Shown piece after piece: positions 40,072-49,050 of a DNA stretch of 56,477 nucleotides. The translations under genes and the position numbers were made by a program. Each line of letters opens with the position of its first letter. Positions within the stretch are counted from its first letter, which is position 1. The stretch spans positions 1 through 56,477 of the forward strand of contig LVAP01000020.1 in assembly GCA_001603025.1 (NCBI GenBank). The letters run 5' to 3'. The DNA is from Clostridiales bacterium Firm_10. Its GTDB lineage: Bacteria > Bacillota > Clostridia > Christensenellales > Aristaeellaceae. Below the pieces are notes generated by a model that saw nothing but the letters and a program-made list of their open reading frames with translations, had not been told where the DNA came from and did no database searches.

Positions 40072-42015
40072 ATGCTGGGCATGATTTGTCTCGCGGCCTA
40101 CGGACTGGCGGGCTGCGTCATAACGGGAAGGCTGTTCGCGCGGCGGGGCCTGCAGACCAGGCTGTGGCTTGGGCTGACGCTGGGCTGCGGCATGCTGATG
40201 TGGTTTCCCTCTCTGTTCGCCTTCGCGCTGGGCTTCACTATGGCCGCCCAGTGGCTGGGGGTCGGGCTGGCGCTGGTCCTGGCAGGGGTGTCGCTGGTCG
40301 CGCCGCGGCGCGCGCCGTCGCTGCCCCGGGAGGCCGGGGAGGAGGAGCCGCCGGTTTGGCTCACCCTGTGCGCGGTGCTGCCGCTGGCGCTCGTGATGGC
40401 GTACATGCAGTACACCCACACGCTGCTGCCGGTGGACGGCGCGCTGCATACCGGCCAGTCCACCTACGGCGACCTCAACCTGCACCTGGGGATCGCCACG
40501 GGGCTGGTGAACCAGGCGTATCCGCCGGACTACACCATCCTGCCCGGCACCATGCTCGGCTATCCCTTCCTGGTGGACGCGGCGTCCGCTTCGCTGTACA
40601 TGATGGGCATGAGCCTTCGGTGGGCGTTTATCGTGCCGGGCACGCTGATGTGCGCGCTGGTTTTCTGGGGTTTCCTCATGCTGGCCTGGGAGCTGACGAA
40701 GAGCGTGCGGGCGGTGATACTGTCCTACGCGCTGATGTTCCTGAACGGCGGGTTTGGGTTTGCGTATCTGTTCGATCTGGCGGGGAAGGATCCCTCGCGC
40801 CTCATGGAGGCGTTCACGGGCTTTTATAAGGCCCCGGCCAACCTGATCGATTACAACATCCGCTGGGTGAACGTGCTGGTGGACATGATGCTGCCCCAGC
40901 GCACGCTGATGGCCGGCTGGCTGGCGGTGATTCCGGCGCTGTGGCTGCTGATGCGCTGCGTGAAGGAGAGGAAGGCGTCGCAGTTCCTCGCGCTGGGCGT
41001 GTGGGCGGGGTTCATGCCCATGATACACACCCATTCCTTCCTGGCGCTGGGCCTCATCAGCGCGGGCGTGATGGCCGTGTCGCTGGTTCAGGCAAAGCCG
41101 GAGAACCGGCGGCCCCTGGTGCGCGGCTTCCTGTGCTACGGATTCATCGCCGTGGCGCTGGCGCTGCCGCAGCTGTGCGTCTGGACCTTCCCGCAGACCT
41201 TCACGGGCGTGCGGGGCGGCTCCCTGCGCTTCCGCTTCAACTGGGCCAACTGGCAGAACGGCGGCCTGGTGGATGAGTATTTCTGGTTCTGGCTCAAGAA
41301 CGTGGGCCCGGTGTTTATCATCATGGTACCGGCCGCCCTCGCCGGCACGAAACGGCAGAAGATGCTGGCCGCGGGCGCGCTGCTGGTGTTTGCCGCGGCG
41401 GAGCTGATCCAGTTTCAGAAAAACGAATACGACAACAACAAGCTGTTCTATGTGGCGTTCATGGTGATGCTGCCCGCGGCGGCGCAGTATCTCGTCGCGG
41501 TATACGACCGGCTGAAGGGCCTGCGCGGCCGCTGCCTCATCGCGGCGGTGTTCATCGCCGTGTCGACCTGCTCCGGGGCGCTGTCCGTGGTGCGCGAGTG
41601 CCTGTCGGACTACCAGCTTTACGGCCGGGGCGAGACGGCGCTGGCCGGATATCTCAACGAAAACGCACCAGAGCACGCGGTATATCTCACCGGCACCTAC
41701 CACAACAACGCCGTGTCGTCCATCGCCGGCGGACGACTGGTGTGCGGTACGCCGCAGTTCCTCTATTTCCACGGCGTGGACTATTCACGCCAGATGCAGG
41801 ACGTGACGCGGATGTACCAGGAGCCCGCGCAGAGCCTGGCACTGTTTGAGCAATACGGCGTGGACTACGTGGTGGTGACGAACAGCGAGCGCGTCAGCTG
41901 CGGGGCGGACGAGTCCGCCATCGCCTCGCTGTGGCCGCTGGTATGGGAGCAGGACGGCGTGCGGCTGTACGCGGTGTCGGAACGGGCCCGGGCAGAGGAC
42001 GCTGCGCAGGGTTAA
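40072..42015 (+). CDS. Polytopic membrane protein, possible GT-C type glycosyltransferase
   Basis: A 647-residue protein with about twelve membrane helices and a C-terminal soluble domain of around 130 residues (from RECLSDYQLYGRG on). The first large external loop contains STYGDLNLHLGIATG followed by the LPGTMLGYPFLVDA stretch, which resembles the acidic catalytic loop of GT-C lipid-linked glycosyltransferases, and an HTHSFLALG segment lies near the middle. ATG 40072 has TGGAGGAG upstream; a TTG five codons earlier is less likely. It may transfer sugars to a wall or membrane polymer with the active site outside the membrane. The fold assignment is from pattern only; no specific family is claimed. 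Confidence 0.75.
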   Translation: MLGMICLAAYGLAGCVITGRLFARRGLQTRLWLGLTLGCGMLMWFPSLFAFALGFTMAAQWLGVGLALVLAGVSLVAPRRAPSLPREAGEEEPPVWLTLCAVLPLALVMAYMQYTHTLLPVDGALHTGQSTYGDLNLHLGIATGLVNQAYPPDYTILPGTMLGYPFLVDAASASLYMMGMSLRWAFIVPGTLMCALVFWGFLMLAWELTKSVRAVILSYALMFLNGGFGFAYLFDLAGKDPSRLMEAFTGFYKAPANLIDYNIRWVNVLVDMMLPQRTLMAGWLAVIPALWLLMRCVKERKASQFLALGVWAGFMPMIHTHSFLALGLISAGVMAVSLVQAKPENRRPLVRGFLCYGFIAVALALPQLCVWTFPQTFTGVRGGSLRFRFNWANWQNGGLVDEYFWFWLKNVGPVFIIMVPAALAGTKRQKMLAAGALLVFAAAELIQFQKNEYDNNKLFYVAFMVMLPAAAQYLVAVYDRLKGLRGRCLIAAVFIAVSTCSGALSVVRECLSDYQLYGRGETALAGYLNENAPEHAVYLTGTYHNNAVSSIAGGRLVCGTPQFLYFHGVDYSRQMQDVTRMYQEPAQSLALFEQYGVDYVVVTNSERVSCGADESAIASLWPLVWEQDGVRLYAVSERARAEDAAQG

Positions 42016-42098
42016 TTTCCGCCGCCGGCAGGATTTGCCGGCCCGGGCGGAGAAATATACATGGATTTTCGGAAAACGCGAGGAAAGAGGGCATCGTC

Positions 42099-42650
42099 AT
42101 GGGCGATATGGATATTATTGAAAGGCTTGGAAATGAAACCAGCGTCTTCGAGGGACGGCTGGTGAAGGTGCATAAGCTGGACGTGACCCTGCCGGACGGA
42201 CGGCCCGCCCTGCGCGAGGTGGTGCGGCATCCGGGCGCGTCCGCCGTGGTGCCGGTGGATGGGGACGGCATGGTCACCATGGTGAAACAGTTCCGCACCG
42301 CCGTGGGCAAAGTGCTGCTGGAGGTTCCGGCGGGCAAGCTCGATTCAAAGGACGAAGACCGGCTGCTGGCCGCGAAGCGGGAGCTGCGGGAGGAGACCGG
42401 CCTTTCGGCGGAGAACTGGATCCACCTGACGGACATCGTCACCACGCCCGGCTTCTGCGACGAGCGCATTTCCATCTATCTGGCCACCGGACTGACCCGG
42501 GGCGAGACGGATCCGGACGAGGACGAGTTCCTGAACGTCGAGAAGATGCCGCTGTCTGAGCTGGTCGCCATGGCCATGCGCGGCGAGATCAGCGACAGCA
42601 AGACGCTCATCGGCCTGCTGATGGCCGACCGGCGTCTGCGCGGCGAGTGA
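42099..42650 (+). CDS. Nudix hydrolase, ADP-ribose pyrophosphatase type
   Basis: A 183-residue cytoplasmic enzyme that cleaves nucleoside diphosphate sugars such as ADP-ribose. The start is ATG 42099 with GAGGAAAGAGGG upstream. The Nudix box is present as GKLDSKDEDRLLAAKRELRE followed by ETGL, with all catalytic glutamates (REL-EE), but the loop after the first Gly is one residue longer than the usual Gx5Ex7REUxEExGU. The downstream PGFCDERISIYLA is typical of the ADP-ribose branch. It lies 83 bases after the membrane protein gene. Confidence 0.93.
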   Translation: MGDMDIIERLGNETSVFEGRLVKVHKLDVTLPDGRPALREVVRHPGASAVVPVDGDGMVTMVKQFRTAVGKVLLEVPAGKLDSKDEDRLLAAKRELREETGLSAENWIHLTDIVTTPGFCDERISIYLATGLTRGETDPDEDEFLNVEKMPLSELVAMAMRGEISDSKTLIGLLMADRRLRGE

Positions 42651-42674
42651 AATAAGGCAAAGCGGCGGTGAACG

Positions 42675-43298
42675 ATGAAATTGCTATATGGCAGGAGGCT
42701 GTTTGAAGGCATGTACGCCGGCGATCTGTTCTTCGCCATGCAGCCGATCGAGACGAAGCGGCTGATCCTTCGGCGCCTTGAGATGAGTGACGCGCAGGAC
42801 CTGTTCGCTTACGGGCAGGATCCGGAAGTGGCGCGACACGTGCTGTGGGAGGCTTACCAGTCGGTGAGCGAGTGCCGCAGCTATATCCGCACGATGCAGC
42901 GGCGCTACAGGACGGGGGAACCATCCAGCTGGGGCATCGTGCTGAAGGAATCGGGCCGGATCATCGGCACGATCGGCTACATGTGGTATCAGGAGGAGCA
43001 TTCTTCCGCTGAGGTGGGTTATTCGCTGGCCCGCGGCCAGTGGAACCGGGGCCTGATGACCGAGGCGCTGCGGGCGGTGATCGCGCACTCCTTCGAGGTG
43101 CTGCACCTGAACCGCGTCGAGGCGCAGCACGAGCTGACGAACCCGGCTTCGGGCCGCGTGATGCAGAAGTGCGGCATGCAGTATGAGGGCAGGCTGCGGC
43201 AGAGGCTGCGCAACAAGGGGCATTATGTGGACGTGGCGCTTTACGCCATCCTGCGCGACGACTACGCCGCGCGCTCCGGCCCGGAAATGACCGATTGA
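42675..43298 (+). CDS. GNAT acetyltransferase, RimJ/RimL type
   Basis: A 207-residue N-acetyltransferase that probably acetylates a ribosomal or other protein N-terminus, or a small amine. The RimJ-like opening is ETKRLILRRLEMSDAQDLF; the acetyl-CoA loop is WNRGLMTEALRAVI and the C-terminal region NRVEAQHELTNPASGRVMQK fits the family. The start is uncertain: ATG 42675 has a weak GGCGGTGAA site and gives 21 extra N-terminal residues, whereas the in-frame ATG at 42738 would give the usual family start but lacks a binding site. The frr promoter overlaps its 3' end. Confidence 0.85.
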   Translation: MKLLYGRRLFEGMYAGDLFFAMQPIETKRLILRRLEMSDAQDLFAYGQDPEVARHVLWEAYQSVSECRSYIRTMQRRYRTGEPSSWGIVLKESGRIIGTIGYMWYQEEHSSAEVGYSLARGQWNRGLMTEALRAVIAHSFEVLHLNRVEAQHELTNPASGRVMQKCGMQYEGRLRQRLRNKGHYVDVALYAILRDDYAARSGPEMTD

Positions 43299-43323
43299 CA
43301 GAACGGGTAAAAACAGATAGAAT
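43295..43323 (+). promoter_or_regulatory. Promoter of the frr-uppS-cdsA-dxr-rseP-ispG-polC run
   Basis: A perfect TTGACA (43295-43300), 17 bases and TAGAAT (43318-43323), overlapping the stop codon of the GNAT gene. Confidence 0.78.
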
Positions 43324-43360
43324 GGTACTATAGAAAGATGATTTCAAAGGAGGATTCAGT

Positions 43361-43918
43361 ATGTATAAAGCCGTGATCGAAACCGCGAAGGCGAAAATGG
43401 AGAAGACCCTGGCCGTGACCCAGAAGGAGCTGTCCACCCTGCGCGCGGGCCGCGCCAATCCCCAGGTGCTGGACAAGATCCAGGTGGACTACTACGGCAC
43501 CATGTCGCCCATCAACGCCGTGGGCAACGTGTCCGTGCCCGAGCCGCGCATGCTGGTCATCGCGCCCTGGGAACCCAAGATGGTGGGCGTCATCGAGAAG
43601 GCCATCCTCAAGAGCGATCTGGGCATCACGCCCTCGAACGACGGCAAGGTCATCCGCCTGGTGTTTCCGGAGCTGACAGAGGAGCGCCGCAAGGAGCTGT
43701 GCAAGCAGGTGCGCAAGCAGGTTGAGGAGGGCAAGGTGGCCATCCGCTCCATTCGCCGCGACGCCAACGAGCAGATCAAAAAGATGAAGAAGGATTCTGT
43801 CATCACCGAGGACGACGCGAAGGACGCCGAGACCGAACTGCAGAAGGCCACGGACAACGCGGTGAAGGAAGCCGACCGCATCAGCGCGGAAAAAGAAAAA
43901 GAGATCATGAGCGTATGA
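43361..43918 (+). CDS. frr: Ribosome recycling factor
   Basis: Releases ribosomes from mRNA after termination together with EF-G. The 185-residue protein matches the family length, with the opening KAKMEKTLAVTQKELSTLRAGRANPQVLD, the loop LVIAPWE, RLVFPELTEERRKEL and the long C-terminal helix of domain I (RDANEQIKKMKKD). AAGGAGG precedes the ATG. Its stop overlaps the start of the next small gene (ATGA). Confidence 0.98.
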   Translation: MYKAVIETAKAKMEKTLAVTQKELSTLRAGRANPQVLDKIQVDYYGTMSPINAVGNVSVPEPRMLVIAPWEPKMVGVIEKAILKSDLGITPSNDGKVIRLVFPELTEERRKELCKQVRKQVEEGKVAIRSIRRDANEQIKKMKKDSVITEDDAKDAETELQKATDNAVKEADRISAEKEKEIMSV

Positions 43919-44115
43919 CCGGCCTGCTGGGGCTGACGCTCGAAGACGCGCTGGCCGCTCTCCGGGCGCGCGGCATCGAACCGGCGGTGGAATACACGGA
44001 AAATCCCCGGCGCCCTGCTGAGGGCACCGCGCGCGTCGTGCGCATTTCGGCGGACGGACTCAGGCTGACCTGCGCCCGTTTTCCCGATCAAATCAAACCA
44101 GAGGATGACCGATGA
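43915..44115 (+). CDS. Small protein, 66 residues, PASTA-like, between frr and uppS
   Basis: A 66-residue protein that overlaps both neighbours by four bases, so its reading is coupled to frr and uppS. The opening LLGLTLEDALAALRARGIEP has the helix-then-turn layout of PASTA domains (as in penicillin-binding proteins and serine/threonine kinases), followed by two predicted strands (AEGTARVVRISADGLRLTC). There is no signal or membrane segment, so an extracytoplasmic PASTA role is unlikely. Function unknown; the PASTA likeness is by eye only. Confidence 0.7.
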   Translation: MTGLLGLTLEDALAALRARGIEPAVEYTENPRRPAEGTARVVRISADGLRLTCARFPDQIKPEDDR

Positions 44116-44939
44116 AATCAGACGCGAGTGTAAGTGAAGGGGCGTGGGCGGCGGCCCGCACACGCCTCTTTGGCATGCGGAAAAACAGCGCCGCGGCGGA
44201 ATTGACGCTGGACCAGGCGCGCCTGCCCCGGCATATCGCCATCATCATGGATGGCAACGGCCGCTGGGCGACGCGGCGCGGCCTGCCCCGCACGGCGGGT
44301 CACAGGGCCGGCGTGGAAGCGCTGCGCGCCGTCATCCGCGAGAGCGACCGGCTGCATATCGGGGCGTTGACCATCTATGCCTTCTCCACGGAGAACTGGA
44401 AGCGCCCGGGCGACGAGGTGAGCGCGCTGATGGGGCTGCTGCTCACCTACTTCCGCTCCGAGATCGACGAGCTGGACGGCAACGGCGTTTGCATCCGCAT
44501 CATGGGCGATGTGGACGGCATGCCTTCTCCCCAGCGCGAGGCGCTGCGGGACGCCATGGCGCGCACCGCCGGGAACACCGGCCTCAAGCTGAACATCGCG
44601 CTCAACTACGGCGGACGCGACGAGCTGCTGCGGGCGGCAAAGATCCTGGCGCGGCGCGCGGTGGAGGAAGGCGTGGATCCGGACAGCTTCACGCGCGGGG
44701 ATTTTGAGGACGCGCTGTACACGCGCGGCCTGCCGGACGTGGACCTGCTGATTCGCACCAGCGGCGAGATGCGGCTGTCGAATTTTCTGCCGTATCAGCT
44801 GGCCTACGCGGAATTCGTGGTGGTGGACACCCTGTGGCCGGATTTCGACGCGGCGGCGCTCAGGGAAGCCATCGCCGTTTACCAGGGCCGGGACAGGCGG
44901 TTCGGCGGAGTGAAGGGCAGTAAGGAGAAGAAGGCATGA
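44112..44939 (+). CDS. uppS: Undecaprenyl diphosphate synthase (isoprenyl transferase)
   Basis: Builds the C55 undecaprenyl diphosphate lipid carrier for cell-wall synthesis from farnesyl diphosphate and isopentenyl diphosphate. The 275-residue protein has about 38 extra N-terminal residues before the first motif, [13 protein letters not shown] with catalytic Asp47. Other conserved parts are [27 protein letters not shown] and the C-terminal [19 protein letters not shown], then [14 protein letters not shown]. The start overlaps the previous gene by four bases and the stop overlaps cdsA by four. Confidence 0.97.
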   Translation: MKSDASVSEGAWAAARTRLFGMRKNSAAAELTLDQARLPRHIAIIMDGNGRWATRRGLPRTAGHRAGVEALRAVIRESDRLHIGALTIYAFSTENWKRPGDEVSALMGLLLTYFRSEIDELDGNGVCIRIMGDVDGMPSPQREALRDAMARTAGNTGLKLNIALNYGGRDELLRAAKILARRAVEEGVDPDSFTRGDFEDALYTRGLPDVDLLIRTSGEMRLSNFLPYQLAYAEFVVVDTLWPDFDAAALREAIAVYQGRDRRFGGVKGSKEKKA

Positions 44940-45781
44940 AGAGGATCACCACGGGACTGGTACTGGCCGTTGTGCTGGCGGCGCTCTGGCTCCTGAAGGG
45001 ACCGGTGCTGCGCATTGCGCTGAGCATGATCGCCTTTGCCGCGGTGGGCGAAGTGGTCAGGACGATGGACGCGGCCGGCACGCGGATGCTCAAATGGCCG
45101 TCAATGCTGTTCGCGGCGCTGACCATGCCGGCCTACGTGATCTGGGGCGGGCAGGCGGTGCTGCCGCTGTTCGTCGCCTTTGCGATCATCGCCTTTTCGG
45201 CCATCGTGCTCCGGGGCGAGATCGACATGGAAGCCATGGTGGCCACCATCTTTCCGATGGTCTATCCGGGGCTGATGCTCACGCTGATCTTCCCCCTGCA
45301 GGACCTGGCCTCGCCCATGCTGGCTTCGCTGGCTGTGGGTCTGGCGTTCTCCTCCGCGCTGTTGACGGATGTCTTCGCCTGGGGCGTGGGGCTGAAGTTC
45401 GGCCGGCATAAGCTGACGCCCCTCATCAGCCCGAAAAAGACGGTGGAAGGAGCCGTGGGCGGCCTGATCGGCGCGGCGCTTTCCGTGCCCATCTGCGTGG
45501 GGCTGAGCTGGCTGAACGTGCGGCTGACGGTGTCGGCCGAGGCGGCGGCCGTTCCGCTGCCGAACATGGCGCTGCTCATGCTGGTGGCCGTGGTCGCGGG
45601 GGCTGTTTCCCAGTGCGGAGACCTGGCGGCTTCCATGGTGAAAAGGCACTGCGGCATCAAGGATTACGGCAATTTTCTGCCGGGCCACGGCGGCATCATG
45701 GACCGCATCGACAGCGTGCTGTTCAACATCGCGGTGTGGCACATCTTCTTCATAGTCTGCATGAAGGCGGTGGTTTTGTGA
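44936..45781 (+). CDS. cdsA: Phosphatidate cytidylyltransferase
   Basis: Membrane enzyme that makes CDP-diacylglycerol from phosphatidate and CTP. The 281-residue protein has about eight helices, and the family signature [15 protein letters not shown] is at the C-terminus, with the metal-binding [16 protein letters not shown] and [12 protein letters not shown] before it. It is coupled to uppS by a four-base overlap and its TGA stop overlaps the GTG start of dxr. Confidence 0.97.
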   Translation: MKRITTGLVLAVVLAALWLLKGPVLRIALSMIAFAAVGEVVRTMDAAGTRMLKWPSMLFAALTMPAYVIWGGQAVLPLFVAFAIIAFSAIVLRGEIDMEAMVATIFPMVYPGLMLTLIFPLQDLASPMLASLAVGLAFSSALLTDVFAWGVGLKFGRHKLTPLISPKKTVEGAVGGLIGAALSVPICVGLSWLNVRLTVSAEAAAVPLPNMALLMLVAVVAGAVSQCGDLAASMVKRHCGIKDYGNFLPGHGGIMDRIDSVLFNIAVWHIFFIVCMKAVVL

Positions 45782-46929
45782 GAACGCTGGCGGTGCTGGG
45801 GGCGACGGGTTCCATCGGACAGCAGACGCTCGACATCGTGCGGCGCGCTCCCGACAAGTTCAAAGTGACGGCATTGGCGGCGCATTCCAGTGCGGATGCG
45901 CTGTTTGATTTGATTCGGGAATTCCGCCCGGCCGCGGCGGCCCTGGTCGTGGAACCGCGCGCCATCCCGGAGGACCTGCGCGCCTGCGAATGGTTTTTCG
46001 GGGAAAACGCGGCGGTGCGCATGCTGCGCGCCGTGCGGGCGGATGATGTGCTCTCCGCCGTGGTGGGCATCGCCGGATTGCCGGCGGCGCTCGAGGCGCT
46101 GGAGGTCTCCGGGCGGCTGCTGCTGGCCAACAAGGAATCGCTGGTGACCGGCGGGCAGCTGGTGATGGGCCGTGCGGCGGCGCTGCACAAACCGGTGCTG
46201 CCGGTGGACAGCGAGCATTCCGCCATCTTCCAGTGCCTGCAGGCACAGCAGGGCAACCCGCTGCGCCGGCTCATACTCACCGCCTCGGGCGGCCCCTTCC
46301 GCACCTGGGCGAAGGCGGACATCGACAGCGCTACAGCGGCCCAGGCTCTGGGCCATCCCACGTGGAAGATGGGGCCGAAAATCACGGTGGACTGCGCCAC
46401 GATGATGAACAAGGGCCTCGAGGTGATCGAGGCGCATCACCTGTTCGGCATGCCGCTGGACAGGATCGACGTGATCGTGCATCCCCAGAGCGTCATCCAC
46501 TCCATGGTGGAATTCGAGGACGGCGCGGTGCTGGCTCAGCTGGGCGTGCCGGACATGCGGGTGCCCATCGGCTACGCCATGGGCTGCCCGGTGCGCATTC
46601 CCTTCGGCGGCGAGCGGCTGGACTTCGCGAAGCTGGGCGCGATGACCTTCGAGGCGCCGGATATGGAGCGCTTTCCATGCCTGCGGATGGCCGTCGAGGC
46701 GCAAAAGGCGGGCGGCGTGACGCCGGTGGCGCTCAACGGGGCGAACGAGGAGGCCGTGGGCGCGTTCCTGAAGGATGAAATCCCCTTCGGCGGCATCGCC
46801 CGCGTGGTGGAGGCCGTGCTGTCGCGCACGCCCGGCCGGAACGTAACCTGCGTGGAGGACGTCTATGAGGCGGATCGGACAGCCCGCGCCGCCGCCAAAG
46901 CAGTCATCGCGCGGGGCAAAACAGTTTAA
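45778..46929 (+). CDS. dxr: 1-deoxy-D-xylulose 5-phosphate reductoisomerase
   Basis: Second enzyme of the MEP isoprenoid pathway; makes 2-C-methyl-D-erythritol 4-phosphate with NADPH. I choose the GTG at 45778, whose first bases overlap the cdsA stop; the resulting 383 residues fit the family and start with the NADPH site [18 protein letters not shown]. Other marks are [35 protein letters not shown], the metal-binding [17 protein letters not shown] and [15 protein letters not shown]. With uppS and ispG it makes this run a lipid-precursor cluster. Confidence 0.97.
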   Translation: MRTLAVLGATGSIGQQTLDIVRRAPDKFKVTALAAHSSADALFDLIREFRPAAAALVVEPRAIPEDLRACEWFFGENAAVRMLRAVRADDVLSAVVGIAGLPAALEALEVSGRLLLANKESLVTGGQLVMGRAAALHKPVLPVDSEHSAIFQCLQAQQGNPLRRLILTASGGPFRTWAKADIDSATAAQALGHPTWKMGPKITVDCATMMNKGLEVIEAHHLFGMPLDRIDVIVHPQSVIHSMVEFEDGAVLAQLGVPDMRVPIGYAMGCPVRIPFGGERLDFAKLGAMTFEAPDMERFPCLRMAVEAQKAGGVTPVALNGANEEAVGAFLKDEIPFGGIARVVEAVLSRTPGRNVTCVEDVYEADRTARAAAKAVIARGKTV

Positions 46930-46942
46930 TCGGGGGGATTCC

Positions 46943-47980
46943 ATGACGATCATATACGCCGTTCTGCTGCTGGCGTTCATCATCATTGTGCACGAGCTGG
47001 GCCATTACACGGTGGGCCGGCTGTGCGGCATTGGCATCGAGGAGTTTTCCGTGGGCTTCGGCCCGAAGCTCCTTCAGTGGAAGAAAAAGGGCATCCGCTA
47101 TTCGCTGCGCGCCGTCATCCTGGGCGGCTATGTGCGCTTCACCGGCGAGGATGAGGACAGCGACGACCCGCGCGCCTTCAACAACCAGGCGGTGTGGAAG
47201 CGCTTCCTGACCGTGCTGGCCGGCCCGGCGATGAATTTTGTGCTGGCATATCTGGTGGCGGTGGCCTATCTCGCGGGCTATGGGGTATACACCGACGAGG
47301 TGCTGCCGCGGGTGGACCAGGTGATCGCCTCCACGCCGGCGGCGGAATCCGGCCTCATGCCGGGCGACGTGATCGTGGCGGTGGACGGCGAGGCCATCAC
47401 CTGCGACCAGGCCGGCTATGACCGGCTTAAGGAACTGATGGCGCTGCACACCCAGGGCGAGCCGCTCGGCCTGACGGTGGAGCGCGGCCGCGAACGCGTT
47501 GACATCGAGACCGGGCTTTACCGCGATGAGAGCGGCGACTGGAAGATGGGCGTGTATATGACGCAGAACCGCGTGACCATGGGCTTTTTCGAGGCGCTGC
47601 GCTTTGGCGGCACGCTGATGTTCACGCTTTCGCGGGAGCTGCTGATATCCATCAAGAACCTGATCTTTCATGGCGAGGGCCTGAATCAGGTGAGCGGCAC
47701 GGTGGGCATCGTGAGCGAGGTCAGCCGGACGGTCAGCCAGGGCTTCGACATGGCGCTGTACTGGATCCTGCTCATCTCGGCCAACCTGGGGCTGGTGAAC
47801 CTGCTGCCGCTGCCTGCGCTGGACGGCGGCCGGCTGGTCTTCCTCATCGTGGAGGGCATTCGCCGCAAGCCCGTGCCGCGCGACAAGGAAGGCCTGGTGC
47901 ACCTGGCGGGGCTGGCGGTGTTCTTCATGCTCTTCATCGTGCTCACGTGGCACGACATCGCCCGCATCATCGCGGGCTGA
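46943..47980 (+). CDS. rseP: RIP metalloprotease RseP (site-2 protease family)
   Basis: Intramembrane zinc protease that cuts membrane-bound anti-sigma factors and signal peptide remnants. The start is ATG 46943 with GGGGGG upstream. The 345 residues have the zinc motif His17-Glu18-x-x-His21 (VHELGHY), a PDZ domain at about 115-200 (VIASTPAAESGLMPGD), and the NLLPLPALDGGRLVFL region. The neighbouring ECF sigma system at the window start could be a client, but that is only a possibility since it is 46 kb away. Confidence 0.97.
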   Translation: MTIIYAVLLLAFIIIVHELGHYTVGRLCGIGIEEFSVGFGPKLLQWKKKGIRYSLRAVILGGYVRFTGEDEDSDDPRAFNNQAVWKRFLTVLAGPAMNFVLAYLVAVAYLAGYGVYTDEVLPRVDQVIASTPAAESGLMPGDVIVAVDGEAITCDQAGYDRLKELMALHTQGEPLGLTVERGRERVDIETGLYRDESGDWKMGVYMTQNRVTMGFFEALRFGGTLMFTLSRELLISIKNLIFHGEGLNQVSGTVGIVSEVSRTVSQGFDMALYWILLISANLGLVNLLPLPALDGGRLVFLIVEGIRRKPVPRDKEGLVHLAGLAVFFMLFIVLTWHDIARIIAG

Positions 47981-47995
47981 CGGAGGATACATCAT

Positions 47996-49036
47996 ATGAC
48001 GAGACAGGTTATCGCCGGGAGCGTGCGGATCGGCGGGGGCGCGCCGGTGACGGTCCAGTCCATGACAAACACGGACACCCGAGATTATGAAGCCACCATC
48101 GCGCAGATCAGGCGGCTGGCCGGCGCCGGCGCGGACATCGTGCGCATCGCCGTTCCGGACGAGGCGAGCGCCGCCAATGTGCGCGCGCTGACGGACGCCA
48201 GCCCCGTGCCCCTGGTGGCGGACATACACTTCGATTACAGGCTGGCCCTCCGCTCGATCGAGAACGGCATTTCCAAGGTGCGCATCAATCCCGGAAACAT
48301 CGGGGGGGAGGCGAACGTGAGGATTCTGGCCGACTGCCTCAAGAGGCACCGCATTCCCGTGCGCGTGGGCGTGAACGGCGGCTCGCTGGAGAAGGACATC
48401 CTGGCCCGATACGGGGGCGTGACGCCCGAGGGCATGGTGGAAAGCGCGCTGGGTCACGTGCGGCTGCTGGAGAAGTTCGGCTATGACGACGTGGTGATCT
48501 CCATGAAGGCCCCGGATGTGCGGCGCACGGTGGAGAGCTACCGGCTGGCCGCGAAAACCTGCGATTATCCGCTGCACGTGGGCGTAACCCACGCCGGTTC
48601 GGCCGGCATGGGCCGCGTGAAAAGCGACATCGGCATCGGCGCGCTGCTGGTGGACGGCATCGGCGATACCATCCGCGTGTCGCTGACCGGCGATCCCGAG
48701 CCCGAGGTGGCCGCTGGCATCGACATCCTGCGCGCTGTTGGGCTGCGCGGCGGCGTGAATGTGATCGCCTGCCCCACCTGCGGGCGCACGTGCATCGACG
48801 TGGAGGGCATCGCCCGCCGGGTGGAGGAAGCCACCCGCGGCATCCGGACCAACCTGACCGTCGCCGTGATGGGCTGCGTGGTCAACGGGCCGGGCGAGGC
48901 GCGGGAAGCGGACATTGGCATTGCCGGCGGCAGAAACGGCGGCGCGCTGTTTGTGAAGGGTCAGGATCCGCGTCCGGTGCGCGGCGACCTGTTCCAGGCG
49001 CTGATGGAGGAAATCAAAAAAACGCTCCAAGACTAA
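47996..49036 (+). CDS. ispG: 4-hydroxy-3-methylbut-2-en-1-yl diphosphate synthase (IspG)
   Basis: [4Fe-4S] enzyme of the MEP pathway that converts MEcPP to HMBPP. The 346 residues begin RQVIAGSVRIGGGAPVTVQS with the MTNTDTRD motif; VRINPGNIGG is in the barrel. Cluster cysteines are Cys259 and Cys262 (CPTCGR) and Cys294 (MGCVVNGPGE). GGAGGATACATC is upstream of the ATG. It sits 15 bases after rseP and 14 bases before polC. Confidence 0.97.
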   Translation: MTRQVIAGSVRIGGGAPVTVQSMTNTDTRDYEATIAQIRRLAGAGADIVRIAVPDEASAANVRALTDASPVPLVADIHFDYRLALRSIENGISKVRINPGNIGGEANVRILADCLKRHRIPVRVGVNGGSLEKDILARYGGVTPEGMVESALGHVRLLEKFGYDDVVISMKAPDVRRTVESYRLAAKTCDYPLHVGVTHAGSAGMGRVKSDIGIGALLVDGIGDTIRVSLTGDPEPEVAAGIDILRAVGLRGGVNVIACPTCGRTCIDVEGIARRVEEATRGIRTNLTVAVMGCVVNGPGEAREADIGIAGGRNGGALFVKGQDPRPVRGDLFQALMEEIKKTLQD

Positions 49037-49050
49037 AGAGGTGAGATACG

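Noticed and set aside
46904-49030. A 708-codon open frame on the minus strand across rseP and ispG
   Set aside because: His/Ala/Arg-rich shadow frame covering two unmistakable genes and their intergenic gap.
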